Of a stretch of DNA of 7,188 nt, positions 1-6,430 are shown one piece after another. The stretch is from Nitrospirota bacterium (GTDB lineage: Bacteria; Nitrospirota; Nitrospiria; Nitrospirales; NS-4), in NCBI GenBank assembly GCA_005877565.1, contig VBOK01000123.1, positions 1-7,188 on the forward strand, read 5' to 3'. The notes below the pieces were generated by a model. It did no database searches. It was given only the letters and a program-made list of their open reading frames with translations, and was not told the DNA's origin. The first letter of the stretch is position 1. The number at the start of each line of letters is the position of its first letter. Position numbers and translations under genes: made by a program.

Positions 1-1
1 G

Positions 2-1990
2 GTAGTCTCTCCATTGCCGCCGCTGCAGTACAAGTCCTCGAGCGAGACCTATGCGCTCAGCCGAAAGGACATCGAATCGTTGCCGAGGGGCAATAATCAA
101 GACGTCGCGGATTTGCTGTACACCCTTCCCAGCGCGGCGCAAAACAACTTCAGACAAATTCATCTCCATCAGGAGCATGGGGGACTCCAATTCCGCATCG
201 ATGGAGTGCCGATTCCAGACACGATCAGCTCGGTCTTTACGGACGTGATCTCGCCGCGAAGCTGGGAACGGGCCGATATTCAGGTGGGAGGGTTGCCGGC
301 TGAGTTCGGCAACCGTAACGTCGCCCTCATTGATATCACGTCCAAAAGCGGAACTCGTCCTGCCTACGGCTCCGTCCAGATGTTCGGCGGGTCGAATGAG
401 ACGCTGAATCCGTCATTCGAGTATGGTGGGGCGGGCGGCGACAAGTTCCGATTTTATGTCCTCAACAGCGCGCTCTGGACCAATCGAGGGCTCGATCCTC
501 CCACGGCGGGACATTCCGTCTTTCACGATCAAAGCCAGCGCGACCAGACATATCTTCGGGCGGACTACCAGATCAACAACTCGAATAACCTGACCTGGCT
601 GTTTTTGAACTCGGTCGCTTCCTTTCGGGTCCCCACCGCCCCGGGAGCCAGTCCAGATCCCGCCTTTACTCTTCCCGGGTTTACGCCGTCGCCCAGCCAG
701 GACATCAACGAAATCCAGCGAGAGAACAATCAGTACGGGCATATGGTATGGCGGCACGATTTGGATAAGAGTCAATTCTTCAGTTTGGCGGCGTACATAC
801 GTCAAACCCGTTCGACGTTCTATGAGGACTTCAACAATGCCCTGGCTTATAACGGGGGTGTGGCAAACAGTCAAGATCAGTTTGCCATGTCAACAGGACT
901 CCGGGCTGACTATACCAACCAACTCACCAGTGAGCATCTGATCAAGGCCGGGGCGCAATACGACCGGACGCAGGCGGTCATCAAGACCCGGACGGAAGCC
1001 TTTGATAATACGACGGGGAATCTAGTCTCCATCAATGAGGACAACCGAAAGATTGGCTATCGGCAGGAATTCTATCTCCAAGATCAATATACGGTGACGG
1101 AAAAACTGACGCTCAACATGGGCTTGCGCTACGATCTTATCCAAGCGTTCACGAAGGAGGGCCTGCTCAGCCCCCGGACGGGCATCACGTATGCCTTCGA
1201 CAAGGCGAACGTGGCGCACCTGTTTTACGGCCGCCAGTTTACGCCGGCGCCGGTCGAGAGTGTCCGTACGCTCAACCCGCAGTTGATCGGCACGACCGCG
1301 GCGCCGGCGGTGACCCAAAGCGGAACGGCGCGTGCGGAAAGATCACACTACTTTGAAGCCGGCTATAATCATGCCTTCGAGCAGACGGCGACCCTGCAAG
1401 TAACGGGCTATTACAAGCTGAACCGGCACCTGCTGGATTTTGGGCAGTTCGGCACCAACCCGCAACTGGTCCCGTTCAACTACGGCTATGGATACCAGCG
1501 CGGGATCGATGCCGCAATGAAGCTGAAGTTCACGCCGAGTTTGACGGGGCAGTGGGCTGTCGGCTGGGGGCAGGCGCGAGTCAAGGGGCTGGAGAGCGGG
1601 CAGTTCCTTCTTGATCAAGACACGATTAACGCCATCAACTCGCGCTTCGTCTTCCTGGACCACTCGCAGTTCGTCACCAGTTCCGCTGAGTTGAGCCATA
1701 CATTCAAGGAACGCACCATCCTCACCGGGCAGATGCTGTATGGGTCCGGGCTCCGTACCGGAGACGGCACTGACGTCAACCGATTCCATGTGCCGTCGTA
1801 CACGGTGTACAATATCTCCATCACCCATATCATTCCCCTCGGCGGTCCACATAAATTGGTGTTGGGGTTCGACGTGATCAACTTGCTGGATCAAATCTAC
1901 GCTTATAATATCGGGTCCGGGATAGGCTTCGGCGTCACGCATTACGGGGAGCCGCGATCGTTCTTCGGCCGGGTGGCCTATAGCTGGTAA
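2..1990 (+). CDS. TonB-dependent outer-membrane receptor (5' end missing)
   Basis: Outer-membrane gated transporter that takes a scarce substrate into the periplasm using energy from TonB. The frame is open to the left window edge, so the signal peptide, TonB box and first part of the plug are outside the window; the TTG at 14 is not taken as the start. Visible plug features include DVADLLYTLPSA, the typical RIDGVPIP segment and the later ADIQVGG...NVALIDITSKSG strand, ending near nt 355. The remaining roughly 540 residues are alternating aromatic/polar beta-strands of a 22-strand-type barrel, including GLRYDL, HYFEAGY and the end motif DVINLLDQIY...YGEPRSFFGRVAYSW. The protein ends on Trp rather than the more usual Phe. 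Downstream lie a TonB-domain protein and exbB-exbD-tonB, which fits a dedicated uptake system. The substrate cannot be read from the sequence; no neighbouring enzyme suggests siderophore, cobalamin or sugar. Confidence 0.93.
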   Translation, partial: VVSPLPPLQYKSSSETYALSRKDIESLPRGNNQDVADLLYTLPSAAQNNFRQIHLHQEHGGLQFRIDGVPIPDTISSVFTDVISPRSWERADIQVGGLPAEFGNRNVALIDITSKSGTRPAYGSVQMFGGSNETLNPSFEYGGAGGDKFRFYVLNSALWTNRGLDPPTAGHSVFHDQSQRDQTYLRADYQINNSNNLTWLFLNSVASFRVPTAPGASPDPAFTLPGFTPSPSQDINEIQRENNQYGHMVWRHDLDKSQFFSLAAYIRQTRSTFYEDFNNALAYNGGVANSQDQFAMSTGLRADYTNQLTSEHLIKAGAQYDRTQAVIKTRTEAFDNTTGNLVSINEDNRKIGYRQEFYLQDQYTVTEKLTLNMGLRYDLIQAFTKEGLLSPRTGITYAFDKANVAHLFYGRQFTPAPVESVRTLNPQLIGTTAAPAVTQSGTARAERSHYFEAGYNHAFEQTATLQVTGYYKLNRHLLDFGQFGTNPQLVPFNYGYGYQRGIDAAMKLKFTPSLTGQWAVGWGQARVKGLESGQFLLDQDTINAINSRFVFLDHSQFVTSSAELSHTFKERTILTGQMLYGSGLRTGDGTDVNRFHVPSYTVYNISITHIIPLGGPHKLVLGFDVINLLDQIYAYNIGSGIGFGVTHYGEPRSFFGRVAYSW

Positions 1991-2014
1991 CCCTCAGGAG
2001 CGAGGCACGAATCA

Positions 2015-2446
2015 GTGAAACATCTGAATCTCGTTTTCATAGGGTTGGTGTTCGGGATGTGGTTGGCGACGGCTCATGGCGCGGTCTCCGATGACCGCGC
2101 CACCCATCAGTCGGATCACGACGAGGATATCGCCACCTTGCCGGAAGTCCATGTCCATGGCCTTCCCTTAAACAAAGATCAGCAGTTGGGGCCCGTCCCC
2201 ACGCAGACCCCTTGGCCGAGCATCCCCGCTTCTCTCGATGGCCAGGAACTTGATGATTGGATGAAGGCGATGTTCATGGTGAATAAAGATGGCCAGGCGA
2301 CGGTCGTCGTCCTGGAACCTGCGAAGCACCGAGAATTGACCAGTGCAGGCCTGACGGCTTTGGGCCAATGGAAGTTTAAGCCGCAAATGCGTGGCGACGA
2401 ACCGATCGACGGTCAACTTGTCGTGCGCATTCACTTCAGACGATGA
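2015..2446 (+). CDS. Small exported protein with TonB C-terminal-like domain
   Basis: A 143-residue protein starting at GTG 2015, with GAGG at 2002-2005 nine bases upstream. Residues 1-22 form a signal peptide (hydrophobic core LVFIGLVFGMWLA, likely cleavage after AHG), so the mature protein should be periplasmic. Residues 28-48 are rich in His and Asp. Residues 41-49 (TLPEVHVHG) resemble the TonB box found at the start of TonB-dependent receptors. From about residue 67 the sequence follows the TonB C-terminal fold: VNKDGQATVVVLEP, then TALGQWKFKP, then a closing VVRIHFRR strand, matching DGTAGAV...VKAWRFVP...VRIPVKF in the tonB gene of this same cluster. The TonB membrane anchor with SxxxH and the proline-rich linker are absent. 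It lies 24 nt after the receptor and 25 nt before exbB. Family assignment is by my own alignment; the role, perhaps an accessory binder of TonB or receptor, is inference. Confidence 0.75.
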   Translation: MKHLNLVFIGLVFGMWLATAHGAVSDDRATHQSDHDEDIATLPEVHVHGLPLNKDQQLGPVPTQTPWPSIPASLDGQELDDWMKAMFMVNKDGQATVVVLEPAKHRELTSAGLTALGQWKFKPQMRGDEPIDGQLVVRIHFRR

Positions 2447-2455
2447 TTTTCAAAG

Positions 2456-2462
2456 AAAGGGA
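2456..2462 (+). promoter_or_regulatory. Ribosome binding site of exbB
   Basis: AAAGGGA lies about 9 nt before ATG 2472. It decides that exbB starts there and not at the in-frame ATG 2391, which lies inside the upstream gene and would add 27 residues unlike any ExbB N-terminus. Confidence 0.65.
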
Positions 2463-2471
2463 CATCCAGCT

Positions 2472-3080
2472 ATGCTAGAGCTTTTCGCCAAGGGGGGCGT
2501 GATGATGTATCCGCTCCTCCTTTGTTCTCTTGCGGCAGTGACTGTGATCATTGAACGAGCGATTTTCTGGTGGCGAAATCGCGAGAAAGCCACAAGAGCA
2601 GAGACTATTTTAGCTCTTGTGGAGAAGCAGAAAGATAAAGAGGCCTACGAGGAAGCCAAGTCTGGTTCCTTTATTGGCCGGGTGCTCGCCGCAGGCCTCG
2701 ACCCCCAGACACAGTCCCCGGCAGGCGCCATGCAGGTCGCGGCGACGGTCGAGATCGGGCGCATGAAAGCTGGCCTGACGGTGCTCGATACGATCGTGAC
2801 CCTTGCCCCCCTTCTGGGATTGCTTGGAACGATCATCGGCATGATCCAGTCCTTTCAGATCATGGCAACGTCCGGCATAGCTCAGCCGCATGCTGTGACG
2901 GGCGGCGTGGCTGAAGCGTTGCTCGCCACGGCGACTGGTCTGCTTGTGGCCATCACGGCCCTTATCCCGTACAACTATTTCATGGCCAAAGTGGAGCGGT
3001 CCACTAGTAGCGTCGAAGAATATGCCACGCGGCTGGAATTGATGCTCCGGGCTCGGGAGGTGCGTGATGCGAATTCCTAG
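2472..3080 (+). CDS. exbB: ExbB/MotA/TolQ-family proton channel subunit
   Basis: Inner-membrane channel subunit that works with ExbD to convert the proton-motive force into TonB motion. The protein is 202 residues, within the short end of the ExbB/TolQ range. Three membrane segments are visible: about residues 10-32 (after MLELFAKGG), 104-128 and 145-170. The second contains the family signature TLAPLLGLLGTIIGMIQSF with Thr110 and Pro113. The third contains AEALLATATGLLVAI with Thr155, the place of the conserved channel-lining threonine. The 33-100 loop is charged and cytoplasmic, with helical KQKDKEAYEEAKSG. The C-terminal tail (VEEYATRLELMLRAREV) is a charged helix. The end overlaps the exbD start. 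A TolQ or MotA-like assignment is possible from the domain alone, but the adjacent exbD, tonB and receptor favour ExbB. Confidence 0.93.
   Translation: MLELFAKGGVMMYPLLLCSLAAVTVIIERAIFWWRNREKATRAETILALVEKQKDKEAYEEAKSGSFIGRVLAAGLDPQTQSPAGAMQVAATVEIGRMKAGLTVLDTIVTLAPLLGLLGTIIGMIQSFQIMATSGIAQPHAVTGGVAEALLATATGLLVAITALIPYNYFMAKVERSTSSVEEYATRLELMLRAREVRDANS
3055..3060 (+). promoter_or_regulatory. Ribosome binding site of exbD
   Basis: GGGAGG inside the end of exbB, 6 nt before ATG 3067 but only 3 nt before GTG 3064. The spacing favours the ATG as the exbD start and points to translation coupled to exbB. Confidence 0.6.
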
Positions 3081-3489
3081 GCCAACTCGCAAGAAGGCCC
3101 GCATTGAGATCATTCCAATGATCGACACCATGTTCTTTCTGTTGGTATTCTTCATGGTGGCGACCCTGTCGATGACCATTCAACGTGGGCTACCGGTCAA
3201 TCTTCCCTCGTCGGCCTCGGCCAAAGCAGATATTCCGGACACGGTCAGCATTACTGTGACCGCGGCCGGCGCCGTCTTTGTGAACAAGGAGGCAGTGTCT
3301 GTGCAGGAGCTGCGCGACCGGCTGCGTGGAGTTCAGCAAGCTCAAACTGAGCCGAGCGTGGTCGTCAATGCCGATGAGGCGGTGCGCTATGGTCTTGTTG
3401 TCCAGGTACTGGATGCCGTCAAACAAGCCGGACTCACGAAACTGGCCATCGCCACAAAGCCGATCGGTCAGGGCGGCAGTCGCCCATGA
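3067..3489 (+). CDS. exbD: ExbD/TolR-family biopolymer transport protein
   Basis: Partner of ExbB in the TonB energising complex: one membrane helix plus a periplasmic domain. The protein is 140 residues, the usual ExbD length. The short basic N-terminus (RIPRPTRKKARIE) is followed by IIPMIDTMFFLLVFFMVATL. Asp20 in this helix is in the place of the essential proton-carrying Asp of E. coli ExbD (Asp25). The periplasmic part shows the ExbD/TolR pattern: LPVNLP, then SITVTAAGAVFVNKEAVSVQEL, then VVVNADEAVRYGLVVQVLDAVKQAGLTKLAIAT. ATG 3067 is preferred over GTG 3064 because of its ribosome-binding-site spacing. The gene overlaps exbB by 14 nt and is followed after 24 nt by tonB. Confidence 0.93.
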   Translation: MRIPRPTRKKARIEIIPMIDTMFFLLVFFMVATLSMTIQRGLPVNLPSSASAKADIPDTVSITVTAAGAVFVNKEAVSVQELRDRLRGVQQAQTEPSVVVNADEAVRYGLVVQVLDAVKQAGLTKLAIATKPIGQGGSRP

Positions 3490-3513
3490 GGCATTTTCGA
3501 TTCTAGTGCACCG

Positions 3514-4242
3514 ATGAAACCATTCGTGAACAGGCTCACGCCGCGCTACGGCATTCCGGTGGTGCTCTCCTTGCTGATCCATGGACTCATCGTAGGGGCT
3601 TTGGCTGCGGTGCCCTTTGAACTGAAAGACATGACGGAGCCCCCCACGATTGCCGTGGCGCTGGTTGAACCAGCATCATCGCCCGCCGAGCCTTCTCCGG
3701 CCCAGGCGGCCCCGCCTCCTCGTATTCAACCGGTACGAAAACCGGTGCCCTCCCCGATCAAACCGGTCACGGCTGCACCCGCTGATGTTCCGGATTCTGT
3801 GCCGTCTCCCGATGAGCCGACGCTTTCTTCCGCGGAGGTTCTTGTACCACCGTCGTTGTCAGCCAAAGTTATGCCTCCACCCGTAAGTCGTCCGCTTCCG
3901 AGTATGGCTGGACCTGAACGGGAATCGCTCTTGAAAGATCCTACGGGAAAGTCAATCTCGATCTCACAAGCGAGGGCGCGCGAAGGAGCCACGCCAGCTC
4001 CGGAATATCCTCTCGTGGCGCGGGAAGCGGGATGGGAAGGGACCGTCGTTTTGCAGGTTGAGGTTTTGCCGGACGGAACGGCCGGCGCCGTGACGGTTTA
4101 TCGATCATCGGGGTATCCCGTGTTGGATCAGGCTGCGGTGAAAGCGGTTAAGGCCTGGCGATTCGTACCGGCAATGGATGGGAACTTTCCGATTCGGAGT
4201 AGCGTTCGCATTCCCGTGAAGTTCGACTTGAAAAGCTCATAA
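3514..4242 (+). CDS. tonB: TonB energy transducer
   Basis: Inner-membrane anchored protein that spans the periplasm and contacts the TonB box of outer-membrane receptors. The protein is 242 residues, close to E. coli TonB (239). The anchor helix is at about residues 14-34 and holds Ser19 and His23 with the SxxxH spacing of the ExbB/ExbD-contacting motif. Residues 43-140 form a Pro-rich linker (PPPRIQPVRKPVPSPIKP and similar runs) suited to spanning the periplasm. The C-terminal domain starts near PEYP (163-166), continues through GWEGTVVLQVEVLPDGTAG and VKAVKAWRFVPA (Trp215), and ends in RIPVKFDL. No strong ribosome binding site is visible before ATG 3514, so translation may depend partly on coupling to exbD, 24 nt upstream. 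It is the last gene of the plus-strand run. Confidence 0.93.
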   Translation: MKPFVNRLTPRYGIPVVLSLLIHGLIVGALAAVPFELKDMTEPPTIAVALVEPASSPAEPSPAQAAPPPRIQPVRKPVPSPIKPVTAAPADVPDSVPSPDEPTLSSAEVLVPPSLSAKVMPPPVSRPLPSMAGPERESLLKDPTGKSISISQARAREGATPAPEYPLVAREAGWEGTVVLQVEVLPDGTAGAVTVYRSSGYPVLDQAAVKAVKAWRFVPAMDGNFPIRSSVRIPVKFDLKSS

Positions 4243-4316
4243 CAGACTGGCTGTAGGAGCTCTTATGGCCGGAGAATGTCGTGTGTGGGCATGGCAAGAG
4301 ATGACCTGATGCTCTC

Positions 4317-4435
4317 GGAGTGGGTCCTGTCGCTGAGCAGCCCCGCCGAGCGGCGCCTTTCGGCGTTGCAGCCCCGCAGACTCGCCTGTAGGCACCCTGG
4401 CTCATCGGGGCGCCCCGCTCAGCGCCACCCACTCC
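4317..4435. repeat. Large imperfect inverted repeat in the convergent gap
   Basis: The left arm at 4317-4338 (GGAGTGGGT, then CCTGT, then CGCTGAGC) is matched by the right arm at 4417-4435 (GCTCAGCG, then CC, then ACCCACTCC). This gives 8 and 9 consecutive complementary bases separated by a small internal loop. The enclosed 78 nt hold further small palindromes: GGCGCC at 4352-4357, GGGGCGCCCC at 4407-4416, and GCCT-GT-AGGC at 4384-4393. It sits between two convergent genes and could fold in either transcript. It lacks a T-run, so it is not a standard intrinsic terminator. Confidence 0.7.
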
Positions 4436-4522
4436 AACTGCAACGGGTCGAAACGCTGTCGCAGCCCCGCAGACTCAGGTGTGCCGCCTTCCGCTCCACC
4501 AGGGTCCCACGCGGCGCCACCC
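4368..4522. repeat. Two direct-repeat modules with shared ends and different centres
   Basis: Module 1 (4368-4430, 63 nt) and module 2 (4461-4522, 62 nt) both begin with the same 16 bases, GCAGCCCCGCAGACTC, and end with the same 9 bases, GCGCCACCC. Their 37-38 nt centres differ, and a 30-nt spacer separates them. The first 10 bases occur a third time at 4337-4346. The whole 4243-4529 gap between tonB and the convergent minus-strand gene holds no convincing gene; this repeat is its main content. Similar GC-rich arrays may recur elsewhere in the genome, which cannot be seen here. Confidence 0.7.
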
Positions 4523-4529
4523 GGCCATT

Positions 4530-5120
4530 TTATTTCTTCTGCGGAATCCTGACTGTCACTCTCTTGTGCAGCGTGCGCTTACTGCCGTCCAATGCATCAT
4601 GAGCATTCAGTTGAACCAATAAGGATTTGCTGTTCCCTGACCAGCTAACAACATATGCATAGTTGTGGCTCCAAATAGCAGAACCGTCTTTGTCTCTGAA
4701 AAAGTTTGCCTCAATATACTGGCCAATCTCCTTTATTTCTTGGAAAGCGGCAGGTGACTCAATTTGAAAGACTTTGACATACGACTCACTGCTTCCAGCC
4801 CTATCCGTTATTGCGAGAAGTTTGCTATTGGGAGACCACAGAACATCTGCGTCTCTTCCATAGGAATACAAAAGAGTCTCGCTCGCAGAATTCTTAGAGG
4901 AGCGAATCCAAATTTCGTGGGGCGCGTCCGGTTTTGTTTCATTTTTCCTATACAGAAGCTCAAATTGTCTGTCTGGCGAAGGGATGGGTTGATCCAGAAA
5001 AGTGATCTGCTGAGGTTTCAATTGCTGATCTGCGGCTAAGGCGGTGAAAACCAAGCGCAGCGTCAGGATGATCCCTGAAGCTGGGGCATTCACGGTGAAT
5101 CTTCTGAATGTGGGATGCAA
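4530..5120 (-). CDS. Putative exported WD40/TolB-like beta-propeller fragment protein
   Basis: A 196-residue protein I do not recognise as a named family. The N-terminus has RRF followed by a hydrophobic stretch ending FTALAADQQ, which looks like a weak signal peptide, so export is likely but not certain. The body has three blade-like repeats of the PD40/TolB kind: IPSPDRQFELLYRKN near residue 46, VLWSPNSKLLAITDRAG near 92 and VVSWSGNSKSLLVQL near 157. That is about three blades, too few for a closed propeller alone. The start is uncertain: TTG 5120 has no good ribosome binding site, and GTG 5093 is an alternative. It begins about 5 nt after the methyltransferase stop, so it is probably translated from the same message. 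It is AT-rich: 23 of 60 bases are G or C at 4681-4740. Its stop lies just beyond the repeat modules. Confidence 0.6.
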   Translation of the reverse strand: MHPTFRRFTVNAPASGIILTLRLVFTALAADQQLKPQQITFLDQPIPSPDRQFELLYRKNETKPDAPHEIWIRSSKNSASETLLYSYGRDADVLWSPNSKLLAITDRAGSSESYVKVFQIESPAAFQEIKEIGQYIEANFFRDKDGSAIWSHNYAYVVSWSGNSKSLLVQLNAHDALDGSKRTLHKRVTVRIPQKK

Positions 5121-5125
5121 GGCAA

Positions 5126-5848
5126 TTACTTCGCTACGAACTCCAGGAAGTACTGCTTCGCGAGGAAGGTGTGCTCTTTGGAGAGGGTGTAGCCGGCGTC
5201 GGTCATTTCTTTGACGACGGTGTCGCGCGGGACTAGGTGGTCTTTCGAGAAGCCTAAGTTGCCGGATCGTTCATCGTGGTAGAAATCGATGATGGCCACG
5301 CGTCCTTTCGGTTTCAGCGTTGCTTTGACGCGCGCGAAGTAGTCGGTACGTTTTTCCAGGTGGTGATAGGCGTTGCAAAGGAAGACGAGATCCATGCTCT
5401 TGGGCGGGAGGAGCGGATCGTCCTCTTTCGCCACGATGAACTTCGCGTTGTATGGTGTGTGGAGGTGCTCGATCATCTCCTCGTTGTACTTCAGCATGCC
5501 CGGCTCGATGTCCACGGCATAGACCATTCCTTTGTCCTGCACGGCCCAGACGAACTTCCGCGTGAAATAGCCAGACCCTGCCCCGATGTCAGCGATCGTC
5601 ATATAGTCGGTGATATTGAGCGCCTTGATAACCTCGTTGGGCTTTTGCTCCTTGTCCCGCTCCGGCCGCTCGAGGATCTCGATGTATTCTTTGAGGTCCG
5701 AAGGGCCGCGGTGCTGCTCCTTGTGCTGGGCGAGCGTGGGGGCCGCTAGCAGTAAGCAGACCAGGAAAAATGAAAAGAGCCCCCCCACCCTCACCCTCCC
5801 CCTCGAGGGGGGAGGGATGGGTGGGGGTGTCTTAGTGCAAGTCATCAT
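5126..5848 (-). CDS. Exported class I SAM-dependent methyltransferase
   Basis: Rossmann-fold methyltransferase of 240 residues. Motif I is IADIGAGSGYFTRKF (Asp87-Gly93, the SAM-binding glycine loop). The acidic end of strand 2 is VYAVDIEPGM (Asp113), the motif IV region is MDLVFLCNAYHHLEK, and a later strand is LKPKGRVAIIDFYH. The HH after CNAY is common in Methyltransf_11/25-like members. The acceptor substrate is unknown. A hydrophobic run (LFSFFLVCLLLAAPTLAQ, about residues 24-41) with Ala-x-Ala-like cleavage predicts export or membrane anchoring, unusual for a SAM enzyme. ATG 5848 overlaps the upstream stop in an ATGATGA arrangement, which supports coupled translation from there. GTG 5794 or 5788, after a GGGGGAGG stretch, would remove the odd PPPIPPPSRGR leader and leave a cleaner signal peptide. 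Confidence 0.85.
   Translation of the reverse strand: MMTCTKTPPPIPPPSRGRVRVGGLFSFFLVCLLLAAPTLAQHKEQHRGPSDLKEYIEILERPERDKEQKPNEVIKALNITDYMTIADIGAGSGYFTRKFVWAVQDKGMVYAVDIEPGMLKYNEEMIEHLHTPYNAKFIVAKEDDPLLPPKSMDLVFLCNAYHHLEKRTDYFARVKATLKPKGRVAIIDFYHDERSGNLGFSKDHLVPRDTVVKEMTDAGYTLSKEHTFLAKQYFLEFVAK
5782..5827. repeat. GC-rich 46-nt palindrome inside the methyltransferase start
   Basis: Centred on CTCGAG (5802-5807), with C-rich left and G-rich right halves of 23 nt each. 18 of 23 opposed positions pair without gaps, and more pair with a one-base shift. It resembles the small palindromic extragenic elements scattered in many bacterial genomes. Here it lies in frame and encodes the Pro/Arg/Gly leader before the signal peptide, or else forms the leader RNA if translation starts at GTG 5794 or 5788. 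Confidence 0.75.
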
Positions 5849-6402
5849 CGGGGTTGCAGAGAATACTCAGGGCTATCATTGAGGAGCATCACCAAAACAA
5901 CACAATTGAGTGAATATCCAAATCCGGCAAGCAAGATCAAAGTCATGGTTGGCGCCACGTTGATAATCGCTGCAGGGTAAAACAAATGCGCGACGATGTT
6001 GAAGCCTAAGTCACCAGTCCAAATCAGCGAGAAAAGCGCAAGAGTTAAAATGGGAAAAGGAAAAAACACCCGCCATTTTTGTGTAGGAGCGGCAATGCAT
6101 AAACCGAGAGCGATCACACCTGCAGCGCCACCCCAGATCGAGAAGACGCCAAGGACACCATAAACAAACCCGCCTAAGGCTCCCCAGGCTATTACGTGCG
6201 GTCGCCGCGCCTGAAGCTTCTCACCGAGGAGTACAAGAGAAAAAGTTAGAAACACACCTGCGGGAATGGAGCAGAGACCTTGGAGGAATAAGCTAAGGCC
6301 CAGCTCCAGATTCATTGTCCGCACTGCACGATGCAACAGAAAAGATAGAACCGCACTTAATGTAAAACCGAGAGCGCCGAAGAAAGACAGCTTTGCTACC
6401 AT
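5845..6402 (-). CDS. Multi-pass membrane protein of unknown function
   Basis: A 185-residue, strongly hydrophobic protein that I cannot assign to a family. About six membrane helices are visible, for example AKLSFFGALGFTLSAVLSFLL, LFLQGLCSIPAGVFLTFSLVLL, VIAWGALGGFVYGVLGVF, VFFPFPILTLALFSLIW and MTLILLAGFGYSLNCVVLVML, with short basic loops (GEKLQARRPH, PTQKWR). No catalytic or binding motif is apparent. ATG 6402 is chosen because the longer forms add a polar Arg/Pro stretch encoded over the end of the cupin gene. ATG 6444, overlapping the cupin stop by 14 nt, is a real alternative that would give 199 residues. The stop overlaps the methyltransferase ATG by 3 nt. Base composition is more AT-rich than the flanks (25 of 60 bases G or C at 5881-5940). 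Confidence 0.7.
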   Translation of the reverse strand: MVAKLSFFGALGFTLSAVLSFLLHRAVRTMNLELGLSLFLQGLCSIPAGVFLTFSLVLLGEKLQARRPHVIAWGALGGFVYGVLGVFSIWGGAAGVIALGLCIAAPTQKWRVFFPFPILTLALFSLIWTGDLGFNIVAHLFYPAAIINVAPTMTLILLAGFGYSLNCVVLVMLLNDSPEYSLQPR

Positions 6403-6430
6403 CCTGCTCGACTGCGGTCTCCCGAGGGAC

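Noticed and set aside
413..874. Minus-strand 153-codon open frame inside the receptor gene
   Set aside because: Antisense shadow of a clear TonB-dependent receptor; no recognisable protein features.
2391..2471. Upstream extension of exbB to ATG 2391
   Set aside because: Lies inside the preceding gene, adds a non-ExbB N-terminus, and the ribosome binding site sits before ATG 2472.
4230..4262. Possible intrinsic terminator after tonB (AGCTC ... GAGCT)
   Set aside because: Only a 5-bp stem with a long loop and no T-run.
4148..4432. Minus-strand 94-codon open frame across the end of tonB and the repeat
   Set aside because: Low-complexity Arg/Gly/Ala translation, overlaps tonB on the opposite strand, and is explained by the GC-rich repeat.
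4368..4522. Integron attC sites or a CRISPR array
   Set aside because: No attC core-site pairs, and only two modules with an irregular structure; constant ends sit inside the modules rather than forming uniform repeats with equal spacers.
4276..4602. Plus-strand 108-codon open frame in the convergent gap
   Set aside because: Encoded mostly by the repeat modules, Arg/Ser/Pro-rich, no ribosome binding site, and overlaps the real minus-strand gene.
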